From the NCBI GenBank assembly GCA_013289765.1, contig JABCZI010000006.1, positions 62,001 to 126,000 on the forward strand: a stretch of 64,000 nucleotides of DNA. Reading direction: 5' to 3'. The notes beneath the pieces are model-generated. The model saw only the letters and a list, made by a program, of their open reading frames with translations, ran no database searches and was not told the DNA's origin. Shown piece by piece: positions 17,490 through 24,869 of the stretch (positions are counted from its first letter, which is position 1; every line of letters starts with the position of its first letter). Both the position numbers and the translations under genes were made by a program. The stretch is from Acidobacteriota bacterium. Lineage in GTDB: Bacteria; Acidobacteriota; Terriglobia; Terriglobales; Acidobacteriaceae.

Positions 17490-17855
17490 ATGACAATCGC
17501 CGCGAACGAAATGAAAACGCCATCTAATGAATCGCTCGTAGCCAGATATGAACAAGTTGCGATTGCTCGAGGGCGTGCTCTTTGGAACAACGATTCGCAG
17601 TCAGCGAATAACCTATTCGCTGAGGAAATTGCGATACGTCGTGAGTTAGCAAGTCGTGTGCCATCCGCTATCAGCCTTTTGCTATCGCTTCTAAAGTCAA
17701 CCGATCCTTGGGCTCGGCTCGATTCGGCCACTCCAGCTCTATTTTTCGCCCCGGATCAGGCCGAGCCGGTGCTCGAACTCCTCGCTAAAGAACCAAAAGG
17801 GCTCGGCATGACGGCATGGATGAATCTCGATCAGTGGCGACAGGGAAAGCTTTAA
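17490..17855 (+). CDS. Second immunity-like protein, paralog of 17022-17393
   Basis: ATG 17490 (ATG 17511 as alternative) begins a 121-residue helical protein. It parallels the preceding one throughout: ESLVARYEQVAIARGRAL, EEIAIRRELASRVPSAI, LLSLLKSTDPWARLDSATPALFFA and MNLDQWRQG. Both share the SDPWxRxDSA-type HEAT turn. It has no cognate toxin domain of its own apart from a possible relic just upstream. This is the expected layout of an orphan immunity gene left behind when the RHS tip was exchanged, and it would protect against kin carrying the old tip. Confidence 0.7.
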   Translation: MTIAANEMKTPSNESLVARYEQVAIARGRALWNNDSQSANNLFAEEIAIRRELASRVPSAISLLLSLLKSTDPWARLDSATPALFFAPDQAEPVLELLAKEPKGLGMTAWMNLDQWRQGKL

Positions 17856-17988
17856 GCGTCTTTGGTAAACGGGTAATCTTGAAGGACGCGATCAAGATGC
17901 TTCACCGCTTGCCTCCGAGCGCTTCTCGCGAAACGATATGGAGAGGACCATACGGTACGGGTTGAAGTCGGTTCCGTAAGGCTCGAAT

Positions 17989-18564
17989 ATGAAAACAATG
18001 TGTAGCGGCATTCTATTGACGCTTGTCTCGTGGGCCGCAGCCACAGCTCAAGGCCAGTACTATCAGACACCTGCTGATGCTGGTTACTCGAACGCGGCCC
18101 TTGGCTTTCACTACCTGCCGCCAAGCGAGATGCTAGACGTGACTGAAAGCGCAGAGGCGGACATTCGCAAACGCGCAGAGACTACGCACTCCGACAACTC
18201 CCTAGGAATGCTACTTGCTATGTGGTCGGGCTCTGACCAGAAAGCTCCGGGTTGGCGCGCGCTGACCATCGAGACCTACCCGCGCAAGGCATTTTTCGAC
18301 TTGGATGATGCCGCCGCTAAAGCAAAATTGAGCGCCTGGGTAATGGGCTTTTCTGAAGCAGCCGCGCTACCCAAGCCCGTCGTTCTTTCCGGCCAGTCCT
18401 TTACTGTGTCCGTATTCGAAAAACAAGAGCGTGGGATGAAGAAGGCCGCCGTGGTCTGGACCACCATACGCAGGGGTAAGCTCGTGGCGTTTGCCTTTCG
18501 CGCAAACTCTCCCGAACAACTGAAAGCCATTGCCGAGAGCATGAAGAGCCTTTGGTTCTTCTGA
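17989..18564 (+). CDS. Exported protein of unknown function
   Basis: The 191-residue product has a signal peptide (ILLTLVSWAAATAQG) and a globular part with RALTIETYPRKAFF, LSGQSFTVSVFEKQE and VAFAFRANSPEQLKAIAESM. The repeated beta-strand/helix pattern and the terminal KAIAESMKSL helix resemble small secreted proteins seen near RHS islands, but I recognise no family. It is the last intact gene of the island. A 133-bp gap separates it from the immunity genes. No operon partner is evident. Confidence 0.65.
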   Translation: MKTMCSGILLTLVSWAAATAQGQYYQTPADAGYSNAALGFHYLPPSEMLDVTESAEADIRKRAETTHSDNSLGMLLAMWSGSDQKAPGWRALTIETYPRKAFFDLDDAAAKAKLSAWVMGFSEAAALPKPVVLSGQSFTVSVFEKQERGMKKAAVVWTTIRRGKLVAFAFRANSPEQLKAIAESMKSLWFF

Positions 18565-18707
18565 GTTATCCATAAGCTGCCGTAATCTCAACTCTGAGAA
18601 TCCGTTACGAAAAATGCCGCTATCGACCCCTGATCAATGCAATATGCGGAGTGTTCTACATTCTAAGTGGTATCGGCAAACTATATATTCAGACTACATA
18701 TTATAAG

Positions 18708-18771
18708 GATGAGAAAAGAAGTCGATTTGGTGACAATTTATGATGAGGAAAGAAGTCGATTTGGTGACAAT
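18708..18771 (+). repeat. 34-bp tandem direct repeat near the island right end
   Basis: GATGAGAAAAGAAGTCGATT... at 18708 recurs at 18742 with one substitution over 30 bases, giving a period of 34 bp. It lies in non-coding DNA 65 bp before the right attachment-like repeat. Confidence 0.85.
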
Positions 18772-18835
18772 GCGTTCTGGACGGCCCATCTAGCAACTAG
18801 TTGAAACTACTGTAGATATGATTTATTTGGATTGG

Positions 18836-18873
18836 CAGGGCAGCGTTCTAACCAACTGAACTACGTCCCCACT
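18836..18873. repeat. Right attachment-like repeat (attR), tRNA-Asp 5'-half remnant
   Basis: Perfect 38-bp copy of 6487-6524. On the minus strand bases 18871-18836 are the 5' half of tRNA-Asp from acceptor to anticodon loop; the 3' half is absent, so it is not a functional tRNA. Beyond the repeat the two flanks keep patches of similarity (for example AACAGCTTCCC near 6744 and 18928), suggesting that the captured upstream DNA was once homologous. Confidence 0.85.
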
Positions 18874-19060
18874 GATCGAATCAAAAGATGCCGATACTTA
18901 TGCGCTAAACTCAGCAACAAATTCATCGTAACAGCTTCCCATAAAACGCGAAAGTTTTGTCGTCCGATCGTTTGTTTTATGCTTGCGTTCATTTGGGCCT
19001 TGCCGCATTCGCACGCGCCTTGGCGTAAAATCCTTTTACCTTTTCTTCAGGAGAATTTTT

Positions 19061-19615
19061 CTGCCAGCTCGCACGATTTCTTCCGCACTCAAAAAACGCG
19101 TATCTCAAATACAGCTGCTCCTCATGGACGTCGATGGCACGATGACGGATGGCAGCGTCACACTGCTTTCGCAAACTGACGGATCTGCTCTGGAGATTAA
19201 GACTTTTGACGCGCACGACGGCCAAGGGATGACTTTGGCGAATACTGCCGGCTTGCGCACAGGCTGCATCACTGGCCGTGAAAGCGCCGCGCTGCTTCGC
19301 CGCGCGCACGAGATGAAGATGGAGTTTATCTATATGAAACGGGCGGTGAAAATGCCAGCCTACGAGGAAATTATTCGGAAGGCGGGCGTCCCCGACTTTG
19401 CGGTCGCCTATATCGGCGATGACCTTCCCGATCTTCCTCTGATGCGGCGCGTGGGCCTCGCGGTGGCCGTGGGCGACGCCGTTCCGGAAGTGAAGAAGGC
19501 GGCGCACTACACTACGAAGGCGGTTGCCGGCCACGGCGCGATCCGAGAGACCGTGGAACTTATTCTTAGAGGCAAAGGCATTTGGGAAGAGATGATCGAT
19601 AAAGCGCGCGCCTAG
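19061..19615 (+). CDS. kdsC: 3-deoxy-D-manno-octulosonate 8-phosphate phosphatase (KdsC-type HAD)
   Basis: Hydrolyses KDO-8-phosphate in the cytoplasm on the way to LPS inner-core KDO. HAD motif I is LLLMDVDGTMTDG, with the KdsC-typical TDG. Further motifs are KTFDAHDGQGM, CITGRES (motif II) and YIGDDLPDLPLM (motif IV), with AVGDAVPEV as the late C2-cap-less signature. The best-placed ribosome site AGGAG (19049-19053) is seven bases before an in-frame CTG at 19061. No ATG, GTG or TTG lies at that distance, so I infer a CTG start giving 184 residues, the usual family length. An upstream ATG at 18983 would add 26 atypical residues across the leader. It is the first gene right of the island. Confidence 0.85.
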   Translation: MPARTISSALKKRVSQIQLLLMDVDGTMTDGSVTLLSQTDGSALEIKTFDAHDGQGMTLANTAGLRTGCITGRESAALLRRAHEMKMEFIYMKRAVKMPAYEEIIRKAGVPDFAVAYIGDDLPDLPLMRRVGLAVAVGDAVPEVKKAAHYTTKAVAGHGAIRETVELILRGKGIWEEMIDKARA

Positions 19616-19709
19616 TGGGCAATAGCGACTGAGTTGTACCGGGGGCGAGCCTTGAAAAAAAATTATTTGATGTCATTTGAGACGACGTCTTTAATTACTT
19701 GCCCGCTAA

Positions 19710-20972
19710 CTACTTGCCCGCACTCACCTGCCGTGCCCATTGCATCGCGTCCCAATAGGCATGGGCAACCTCGCTTTCACTCAAATGAAGGTGCATAGCT
19801 AAAGCGCTCACCGCTTTCCAATCACCGGATTCCTGCGCCAGCATAAGTTGATAGAAGGGCTGGAGAGAGCTGGCTCCGCCCAGCAGCACCGCCTTGCTTT
19901 CCTGATCAATTGGAACTTTATCCAGCAACTGGCGCATGGGAATTTCAAGAATGGTGTCCATAAGAGAAAGCATTCCGGTTAGAAACAGATCGGTATCTCC
20001 GAGCTGGATTTTAGGCGAGAGCAGCTCGCAAAAACGGGCGCGGACCAGCGCCGCGAGCACCAAGTCGGTTGCCTTACCCTGGCCGGCGCCCAAGGTGGCG
20101 ACCAGGCGAATCCAGCGGCGGACTTCGCGTTCGCCCAGAATAGCGAGCGCGTGACGCACGGTGTGAATTTCGGCGGCGAAGCCGAAGACAGCGGAGTTCA
20201 AGTAGCACAGAAGGCGATAACATAGCGACGCTTCGCTCTTGACCAGATTCTCAATCTCGCGCACGTCCAACTCGGGCTGCGAAACCGCTGTGAGCATGCG
20301 CAAGTAGTTGAGTTGGTTGGCGGGGATTTCGTGCGCGGTGAGAATTTCCGGGCGGCGGAAGAAATATCCCTGAAAATACAGGAACCCATCATTTTTAGTC
20401 GCGCTGAATTCCTCGCGCGTCTCCACCTTTTCCGCGAGCATGCGGCAGCGCCAGGGCCCGTAGCGTTTCACCATGGCAGCGGCGTCGGCGGGCGAAGTTG
20501 CCCGGAGGTCGATTTTGATGATATCGGCAAGATCGGTGAGAGATTCCCGCGGATCGTTGACGGCAAAATCATCCAGCGCAATGGTGTAGCCACATGCCTT
20601 CAGGCGGCGGCAGGCTCCGATGACCTGGTCGTCGGCGGGAACGGTTTCCAGAACTTCGACCACGGTCTGGCTCGAGGGAAACAAGGTTACGTAATCATTG
20701 AGCAGGACCTCGCGGGTGCAGTTCACGAAGGCCCGCCTTCCGTCACAAAGTATATCCAGGCCAATCAGCATTGACGTGCTCAAGGCGCTGCGAGAGGCGG
20801 CATCCGGATCTGTACCGCTAAAGAAATTTTCGAGGCCATCGCGAAACAGCAGTTCATAGCCGAAAACCTTCTCGTCCACGGTGAGAATTGGCTGACGGGC
20901 CACGAAGCGAGTTCCGGGTTTGGCAGCGGGCTTGCCCTCACTGGGGCCGAATGCGGAAGAAGGAGAAGTCAC
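19710..20972 (-). CDS. EAL-like plus HDOD domain signalling protein (YuxH/CdgJ type)
   Basis: Residues about 20-215 form an EAL-derived domain: ARQPILTVDEKVFGYELLFRDG, FVNCTREVLL, EVLETVPADD, ALDDFAV and IIKIDLR. The catalytic EAL is degenerated to ELL and the metal-binding set is incomplete, so c-di-GMP hydrolysis is unlikely. Residues about 215-410 form an HDOD domain (LTAVSQPELDVREIENLVKSEASLCYRLLCYLNS, then the HDOD core through LLDKVPIDQE). Such two-domain proteins act by protein interaction in motility or surface attachment. It stands alone, convergent with kdsC. Confidence 0.88.
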   Translation of the reverse strand: MTSPSSAFGPSEGKPAAKPGTRFVARQPILTVDEKVFGYELLFRDGLENFFSGTDPDAASRSALSTSMLIGLDILCDGRRAFVNCTREVLLNDYVTLFPSSQTVVEVLETVPADDQVIGACRRLKACGYTIALDDFAVNDPRESLTDLADIIKIDLRATSPADAAAMVKRYGPWRCRMLAEKVETREEFSATKNDGFLYFQGYFFRRPEILTAHEIPANQLNYLRMLTAVSQPELDVREIENLVKSEASLCYRLLCYLNSAVFGFAAEIHTVRHALAILGEREVRRWIRLVATLGAGQGKATDLVLAALVRARFCELLSPKIQLGDTDLFLTGMLSLMDTILEIPMRQLLDKVPIDQESKAVLLGGASSLQPFYQLMLAQESGDWKAVSALAMHLHLSESEVAHAYWDAMQWARQVSAGK

Positions 20973-21626
20973 CTTTATCCATCGGTAAGAGTCCTTCCGC
21001 AGATTAGCTTTGCTCGAGACTTCTGCTCATCGCTGATTGGAGACCTGATTCCAAAGTTTGCGGTTCGGCTGGCGATAAAAAGCCGAGCACGATGGGCGTT
21101 TCGCAGTCGTACCCTTTTGAGCACGGATGGCCATCAGGCTGGACTCATTCTCCACACGGAAGAGGCACCCCATTGTCTCCGCTTCTTACGTTCACCTTTC
21201 TGGTACACCGGCAGTTGTTAATAGTGACTTTATGGGAGGGAGGCATCCCAGCTCGATCCCTGTCGCCCGACCTTGGGCGGAAGCCTCTGATTAGGGCCGA
21301 TCACGTTAGGGCCGACCGCGCACTTGTTTTCAGCGCGATAGCAGGGATGGCTACTGCTTAGCTGCCGGATCAAGCGGTTAGGTTGTTACCTTTGATTACT
21401 TCCATTCGGTTTTCTTCGCAATCAATTCATTGCATACCGTGCTATAATACTTTCAACGCTACTGCCACGGTTTGCTCGTGACGCGGTGATCCTGTTGGAT
21501 CAGATTCATCTCCGCTTTTCCTGCCCGCCGTTTATTCAGCGTAAATCAAAACACATAAGAGCGGCATGGGAACTCACGACACGTGTCTGAGCTCTGCTTC
21601 AGGCCCCTCCAGAAAGAACTATAAGA
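20973..21626. other. Long intergenic region and leader of the helicase gene
   Basis: No gene is supported in these 654 bp. At 21238-21288 a GAGGC/GCCTC outer pairing encloses a perfect CGCCC-GACCTT-GGGCG hairpin (about 21267-21282), followed by two direct copies of TTAGGGCCGA (about 21293 and 21309). An extended -10 promoter at 21440-21448 would leave about 170 nt of untranslated leader before the helicase ATG. Confidence 0.4.
21440..21448 (+). promoter_or_regulatory. Extended -10 promoter for the DEAD-box helicase
   Basis: TGCTATAAT is a perfect extended -10 element (TGn plus TATAAT). No good -35 is seen at the normal distance, which is tolerated for extended -10 promoters. The predicted leader of about 170 nt resembles those of cold-regulated helicase genes. 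Confidence 0.55.
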
Positions 21627-22823
21627 ATGACAAGTTTCACAGAACTATCGCTATCTTCTTCATTGCAGAAGAGGCTGGCGACAGCTGAATTTATTATCCC
21701 TACGCCGATTCAGGCGCAGGCTATTCCGTGCGCCCTTGAGGGCAAAGATGTACTGGCGACGGCCCAAACCGGAACCGGCAAGACGCTGGCCTTTTTGATC
21801 CCGGTGATCGAAATGCTGCAGCGCGAACCGTCGCAGAAAGTCCGCGTACTGGTTTTGTTGCCGACGCGCGAGTTGGCCATTCAAGTCAACGAGGAATATG
21901 AAAAACTGCGTGGCAGGGACTTAACGAAAGCAGCGCTGATTATCGGCGGAGTCTCCGAAAAAACGCAGATTCAATCCGTGCGCGGCGGTTCCAACCTGGT
22001 GATCGCGACGCCGGGACGCCTGCAGGATTTCATTTCCCGCAGGCTGATTGACCTGCGCGAAGTGAAGATCCTCGTGCTCGATGAGGCGGACCGAATGTTG
22101 GACATGGGTTTTCTGCCCGCCATCCGCCGTATCCTTGCAGTTCTGCCGCAACGCCGGCAGACGCTGTGTTTCTCCGCCACTTTGGAGCAATCCGTCGCCG
22201 GGCTGGTGAACGATTCCATGCGCGATCCGGTGCGGGTAGCAATCGGTTCGGTTCTTAAGCCGGTCGAAAGCGTCCGCTTGCAGGCCTACGAAGTGCGTCC
22301 GGCCGAGAAGCCTGACGTGTTGCGGCAATTGCTCTACGCCGAGAAGGGACAGACGCTGATCTTTGCCCGCACCAAACGAGGCACCGAACGTTTGGCCAAG
22401 GAGTTGGTGCGCGAAGGGTTCTCCGCGACCATGATTCACGGCGACCGTTCGCAATCGCAGCGCAATGGCGCGCTCAGCGGCTTTCAACAGGGGAAATTTA
22501 CCATTCTGGTTGCCACCGACGTAGCCGCGCGGGGCTTGCACGTGGATGATGTGGCGCATGTGATCAACTACGACTTACCCAAAATGGCCGAAGATTTCAT
22601 TCATCGCGTCGGAAGAACCGGGCGCGCCGGATCGCAAGGGCTGGCGTCCAGTCTCGTGGCTGGGGCCGAGGTGATAGAACTCCGGCACATCGAGCGGGCG
22701 TTAAAGCTGCGAATCGAACGCAAGCAGGTGGACTGGAACAATGCTGAGCGGTCCGAACATGTCGTTCAGAACACGCTGGCCAGCCGAACGTTAACCAGGT
22801 TGCCCGGCGAAATATTCGCATAG
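21627..22823 (+). CDS. DEAD-box ATP-dependent RNA helicase (RhlE-like)
   Basis: All helicase motifs are visible in order: Q-motif FIIPTPIQAQAIP, motif I AQTGTGKT, Ia PTRELA, GG, Ib TPGR, motif II DEAD, motif III SAT, motif IV IFARTK, motif V TDVAARGLH and motif VI HRVGRTGRAG. At 398 residues it has a short C-terminal extension with no extra domain, like minimal RhlE-type helicases. It unwinds RNA duplexes in ribosome assembly or mRNA turnover, often at low temperature. Expression probably runs from the extended -10 promoter upstream; a strong terminator follows at 22852. The exact paralog (RhlE, CsdA, SrmB) cannot be fixed from sequence by eye. Confidence 0.92.
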   Translation: MTSFTELSLSSSLQKRLATAEFIIPTPIQAQAIPCALEGKDVLATAQTGTGKTLAFLIPVIEMLQREPSQKVRVLVLLPTRELAIQVNEEYEKLRGRDLTKAALIIGGVSEKTQIQSVRGGSNLVIATPGRLQDFISRRLIDLREVKILVLDEADRMLDMGFLPAIRRILAVLPQRRQTLCFSATLEQSVAGLVNDSMRDPVRVAIGSVLKPVESVRLQAYEVRPAEKPDVLRQLLYAEKGQTLIFARTKRGTERLAKELVREGFSATMIHGDRSQSQRNGALSGFQQGKFTILVATDVAARGLHVDDVAHVINYDLPKMAEDFIHRVGRTGRAGSQGLASSLVAGAEVIELRHIERALKLRIERKQVDWNNAERSEHVVQNTLASRTLTRLPGEIFA

Positions 22824-22851
22824 AGCGAAAAAGAATCGGGAAACAAGTTAA

Positions 22852-22886
22852 AGGGGCGCGTCGTAAAGACGCGCCCCTGATTTTTC
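22852..22886 (+). terminator. Rho-independent terminator after the helicase
   Basis: AGGGGCGCGTC (22852-22862) and GACGCGCCCCT (22868-22878) make a perfect 11-bp stem with a GTAAA loop, followed by GATTTTT. Confidence 0.9.
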
Positions 22887-22923
22887 CATTTAAACTTGCC
22901 GGGGTCACTGTATTAGGAAGTAA

Positions 22924-23184
22924 TTACGATTCCGTCTCTCCCCGGCTCGGTTCGCGGGGAATACTGGAAATATCGCCGTCGTCCTCTCCCATTTGAAAGA
23001 GCGCAGCTTGTTCGGCAGCGTGCCTTTGTAATTCGTCCAAATCCAGTTCGCTTGAATCGCTCGATGTGCCCACCGGTTCCTCGGTCTTGCGCTGGGTACG
23101 GCGTTCGGCCTTGTCGCGCTGTTTTTGCTGGCGCGTATGTTCTTTCTGGCGTTTGGTAAAACTTGATCGACCTCGTCCTGGCAT
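22924..23184 (-). CDS. Small basic protein of unknown function (MPGRGRSSF family)
   Basis: The start at 23184 (MPGRGRSSFTKRQKE) is preceded by GGAG at six bases, better than the in-frame ATG four codons upstream. The 86-residue product has an extremely basic N-terminal helix (RQQKQRDKAERRTQRK) and an acidic second half (ELDLDELQRHAAEQ, MGEDDGD). I recall the same N-terminus in many acidobacterial genomes without a function. The charge pattern suggests a nucleic-acid- or ribosome-associated role. It lies downstream on the same strand as the RRM operon. Confidence 0.75.
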   Translation of the reverse strand: MPGRGRSSFTKRQKEHTRQQKQRDKAERRTQRKTEEPVGTSSDSSELDLDELQRHAAEQAALFQMGEDDGDISSIPREPSRGETES

Positions 23185-23304
23185 ACCAATCTCCAATCGT
23201 CAAAGTTTGGCAATAGCGGCTGGCGCTTTGCGCTTAGTCACCGTCGGAACTCAAGCAGCGGAGGGAGCGAAATCCCGACTCCTCGGTTCACGTTTTCTAA
23301 TACT

Positions 23305-23664
23305 TTACCAGCGCGGTTCCCGGGGCTGGCGGGCGTGCCCTTGATAGTCGTCGCGACTGCCGCCCCCACCGCCTCCGAAGCGCTTTCCGCCCCCCGCTCC
23401 GCCGCCACGCGGCGCATCTGTCTTGGGCTTTGCTTCGTTGATTTTCAAAGCGCGACCTCCAAGGTCCGTGCCATTCAATGCCGCGACCGCCTTATCGGCT
23501 TCGCTGGGATTGGTCATCTCAACAAAGGCGAAGCCGCGGGCCCGGCCGGTTTCGCGGTCCGTCACAATACTGACGCGCTCGACCGCGCCGTGCGCTTCAA
23601 ACAATCCGCGAAGCTCTGGCTCCGTCGTGCTGTGGGGTAAGTTGCCGACATACAAATTCTTCAT
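23305..23664 (-). CDS. Single-RRM RNA-binding protein with glycine-rich tail
   Basis: Residues 1-80 are a complete RRM: RNP2 is LYVGNLP and RNP1 is RGFAFVEM, followed by DLGGRALKINEA. The C-terminal 35 residues are Gly/Arg-rich (RGGGAGGGKRFGGGGGGS). This matches the cyanobacterial-type Rbp proteins that bind mRNA, are often cold-induced and act in the cytoplasm. Its ATG overlaps the upstream gene stop as ATGA (23661-23664), so the two are translationally coupled and presumably made in fixed ratio. Confidence 0.93.
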   Translation of the reverse strand: MKNLYVGNLPHSTTEPELRGLFEAHGAVERVSIVTDRETGRARGFAFVEMTNPSEADKAVAALNGTDLGGRALKINEAKPKTDAPRGGGAGGGKRFGGGGGGSRDDYQGHARQPREPRW

Positions 23665-24269
23665 GACAGTTCTCTTTCTATGGTTAACAAGGGTTGAGAG
23701 TGAGTGGGTTCTACGGGGGAGTGTTGCTCAATGGCTTCCGCCCACCGCGAGGGACGGGGTATTTCCCGTATGGCGCGCGAACGAGCTTCGCTAACCGAGC
23801 GGACGCTCGAAATTCGTTTACAAGCTTCGAGGATTCCCCAGCGCTGTTGCGTTGCTGTCGCCGACGCATTTGCGAGCAGCGCGGCAACCAGTTCCCGGTG
23901 CAGGGCGTCCGCATCCGCCTCGGCTGGTGATTGGTCAGAATGAGGTGTAGCGGCGAGGTATTCGGGACCGCCCACGAAAAAGGCAATCCGTTGCGGAGGG
24001 ATGGCGCCCCGAATCTCGGCGCAGAACTTATCCCGCGTATCATTTTCCCCGGCCACGTTGATGAGCACCAGATTGTACAAGTCAGCTCGCCACCAGCATC
24101 GCGCCTCGAGGATGTCAGCGGCGCAATCAACCTCAATGCCAAGCTTGCGCATTACATCGGCGCGCAAGTCGCGCTTCGTCTGCGAGGTGTCCAGAAGCAG
24201 AACGCGCTTTTTCTTTGTTGCACCGCCCTCGGGAATCGTAAGAGGCAATGCGACAACGGTGGTGGTCAC
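23661..24269 (-). CDS. Pseudo-receiver (CheY-like) domain protein coupled to the RRM gene
   Basis: Residues about 20-115 look like a REC fold: strand RVLLLDTSQTKRDLR, helix MRKLGIEV, strand LYNLVLINVAGEND, then IAFFVGGPEYL. The phosphoacceptor Asp at the end of strand 3 is Asn here (INVAG) and the paired acidic residues of strand 1 are reduced to one, so phosphorylation is unlikely. The C-terminal region (about 125-200) is helical, rich in Ala/Arg/Glu, and unrecognised. Both ends overlap neighbours by 4 bp (24266-24269 and 23661-23664), placing it in a coupled trio with a small basic protein and an RRM protein. Confidence 0.7.
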   Translation of the reverse strand: MTTTVVALPLTIPEGGATKKKRVLLLDTSQTKRDLRADVMRKLGIEVDCAADILEARCWWRADLYNLVLINVAGENDTRDKFCAEIRGAIPPQRIAFFVGGPEYLAATPHSDQSPAEADADALHRELVAALLANASATATQQRWGILEACKRISSVRSVSEARSRAIREIPRPSRWAEAIEQHSPVEPTHSQPLLTIERELS

Positions 24270-24418
24270 GCTTTCTCCTTATGACCGGTTTGCAGCGCGG
24301 GCGCCACCAGGTTTTTCTCGGCCAATGACTTTAACATTTTTTGAGTGCTCTGACGGCGGCTGATCTTTTGCCTGCGCCGCCGGTTAAATCTGGCTTTATC
24401 ACCGTTAACTCCGGACAT
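24266..24418 (-). CDS. Small basic protein, first gene of the pseudo-receiver/RRM operon
   Basis: The 50-residue product starts MSGVNGDKARFNRRRRQK. AGGAG lies six bases before the ATG at 24418, so the 12 upstream in-frame residues are not used. About one third of residues are Arg or Lys (NRRRRQKISRRQ), typical of a small RNA- or ribosome-binding protein. Its stop overlaps the pseudo-receiver start as ATGA. I have seen this short family in acidobacteria but know no function. The operon position makes post-transcriptional control the simplest guess. Confidence 0.75.
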   Translation of the reverse strand: MSGVNGDKARFNRRRRQKISRRQSTQKMLKSLAEKNLVAPALQTGHKEKA

Positions 24419-24869
24419 TTTTATCTCCTGCCGTTCGCATTGAGTGAAAATCAATCGTTGGTAAATTAATCGTTGATCAAAATCAAAGATGAGAGCGTTT
24501 CGCCGGTCCCCCTTTACCAGGTAATCGGTGAATCAGTCGCATTACCCGAACATTCCCTAAGCCTGATGTCCATGGGTTGAAGGGAAAGCACTTCGGATTC
24601 GTTTTTCGTGCGACACGTTAGACGCCTTTCAGGGGGATTTCTCAATCGCGAAGGCGCTACGGGCTGTTAGGGTGTCTTCGAGGTTAAGAACTCCAGTATA
24701 CGCTGCATTCCAGGATTGCGCTGAGATTTTGCGGACTGAACCGCGGCGCAGGTCCTCGTGAATTGACCATCGAAGCTTATAGTACAGTGCTTATTCATAT
24801 GCTGCCGTGACGCGAAGCAATTACTTGCGCATGAACGACTCTAGCCCACAGACGACTGTTTGAAACGAC
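24419..24869. other. Divergent intergenic region
   Basis: This 451-bp region separates the RRM operon (minus) from the ABC transporter operon (plus). It holds a near-repeat (AATCAATCGTTGGT and AATTAATCGTTGATCAA around 24450-24480) that could be an operator. No gene or confident promoter was seen. Confidence 0.35.

Larger units (their letters stand above)
6487..18873. mobile_element. tRNA-Asp-bounded genomic island of about 12.3 kb with RHS toxin cassette
   Basis: The island lies between two perfect 38-bp direct repeats of the tRNA-Asp 5' half. Its content is accessory: decayed genes at the left end, secreted tail-fibre-like proteins, an RHS protein with toxin tip and two immunity-like genes. 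Coding is more AT-rich and less tightly packed than the flanks. No integrase gene remains visible, so it is probably an immobile remnant or was mobilised in trans. The left copy completes the intact tRNA; the right copy is a 36-nt fragment. This means the element restored the 5' half and promoter-proximal side of the tRNA on entry. Confidence 0.7.

Noticed and set aside
6525-18835. Integrase or transposase in the island
   Set aside because: No tyrosine recombinase, serine recombinase or DDE motif was found in any frame by eye.
18836-18871. A second tRNA-Asp gene
   Set aside because: Only the 5' half is present; anticodon stem partner, T-arm and 3' acceptor strand are missing.
22905-23213. 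Alternative minus-strand frames overlapping the small basic protein
   Set aside because: The frame starting MPGRGRSSF has a good ribosome site and a family-like sequence; the others do not.
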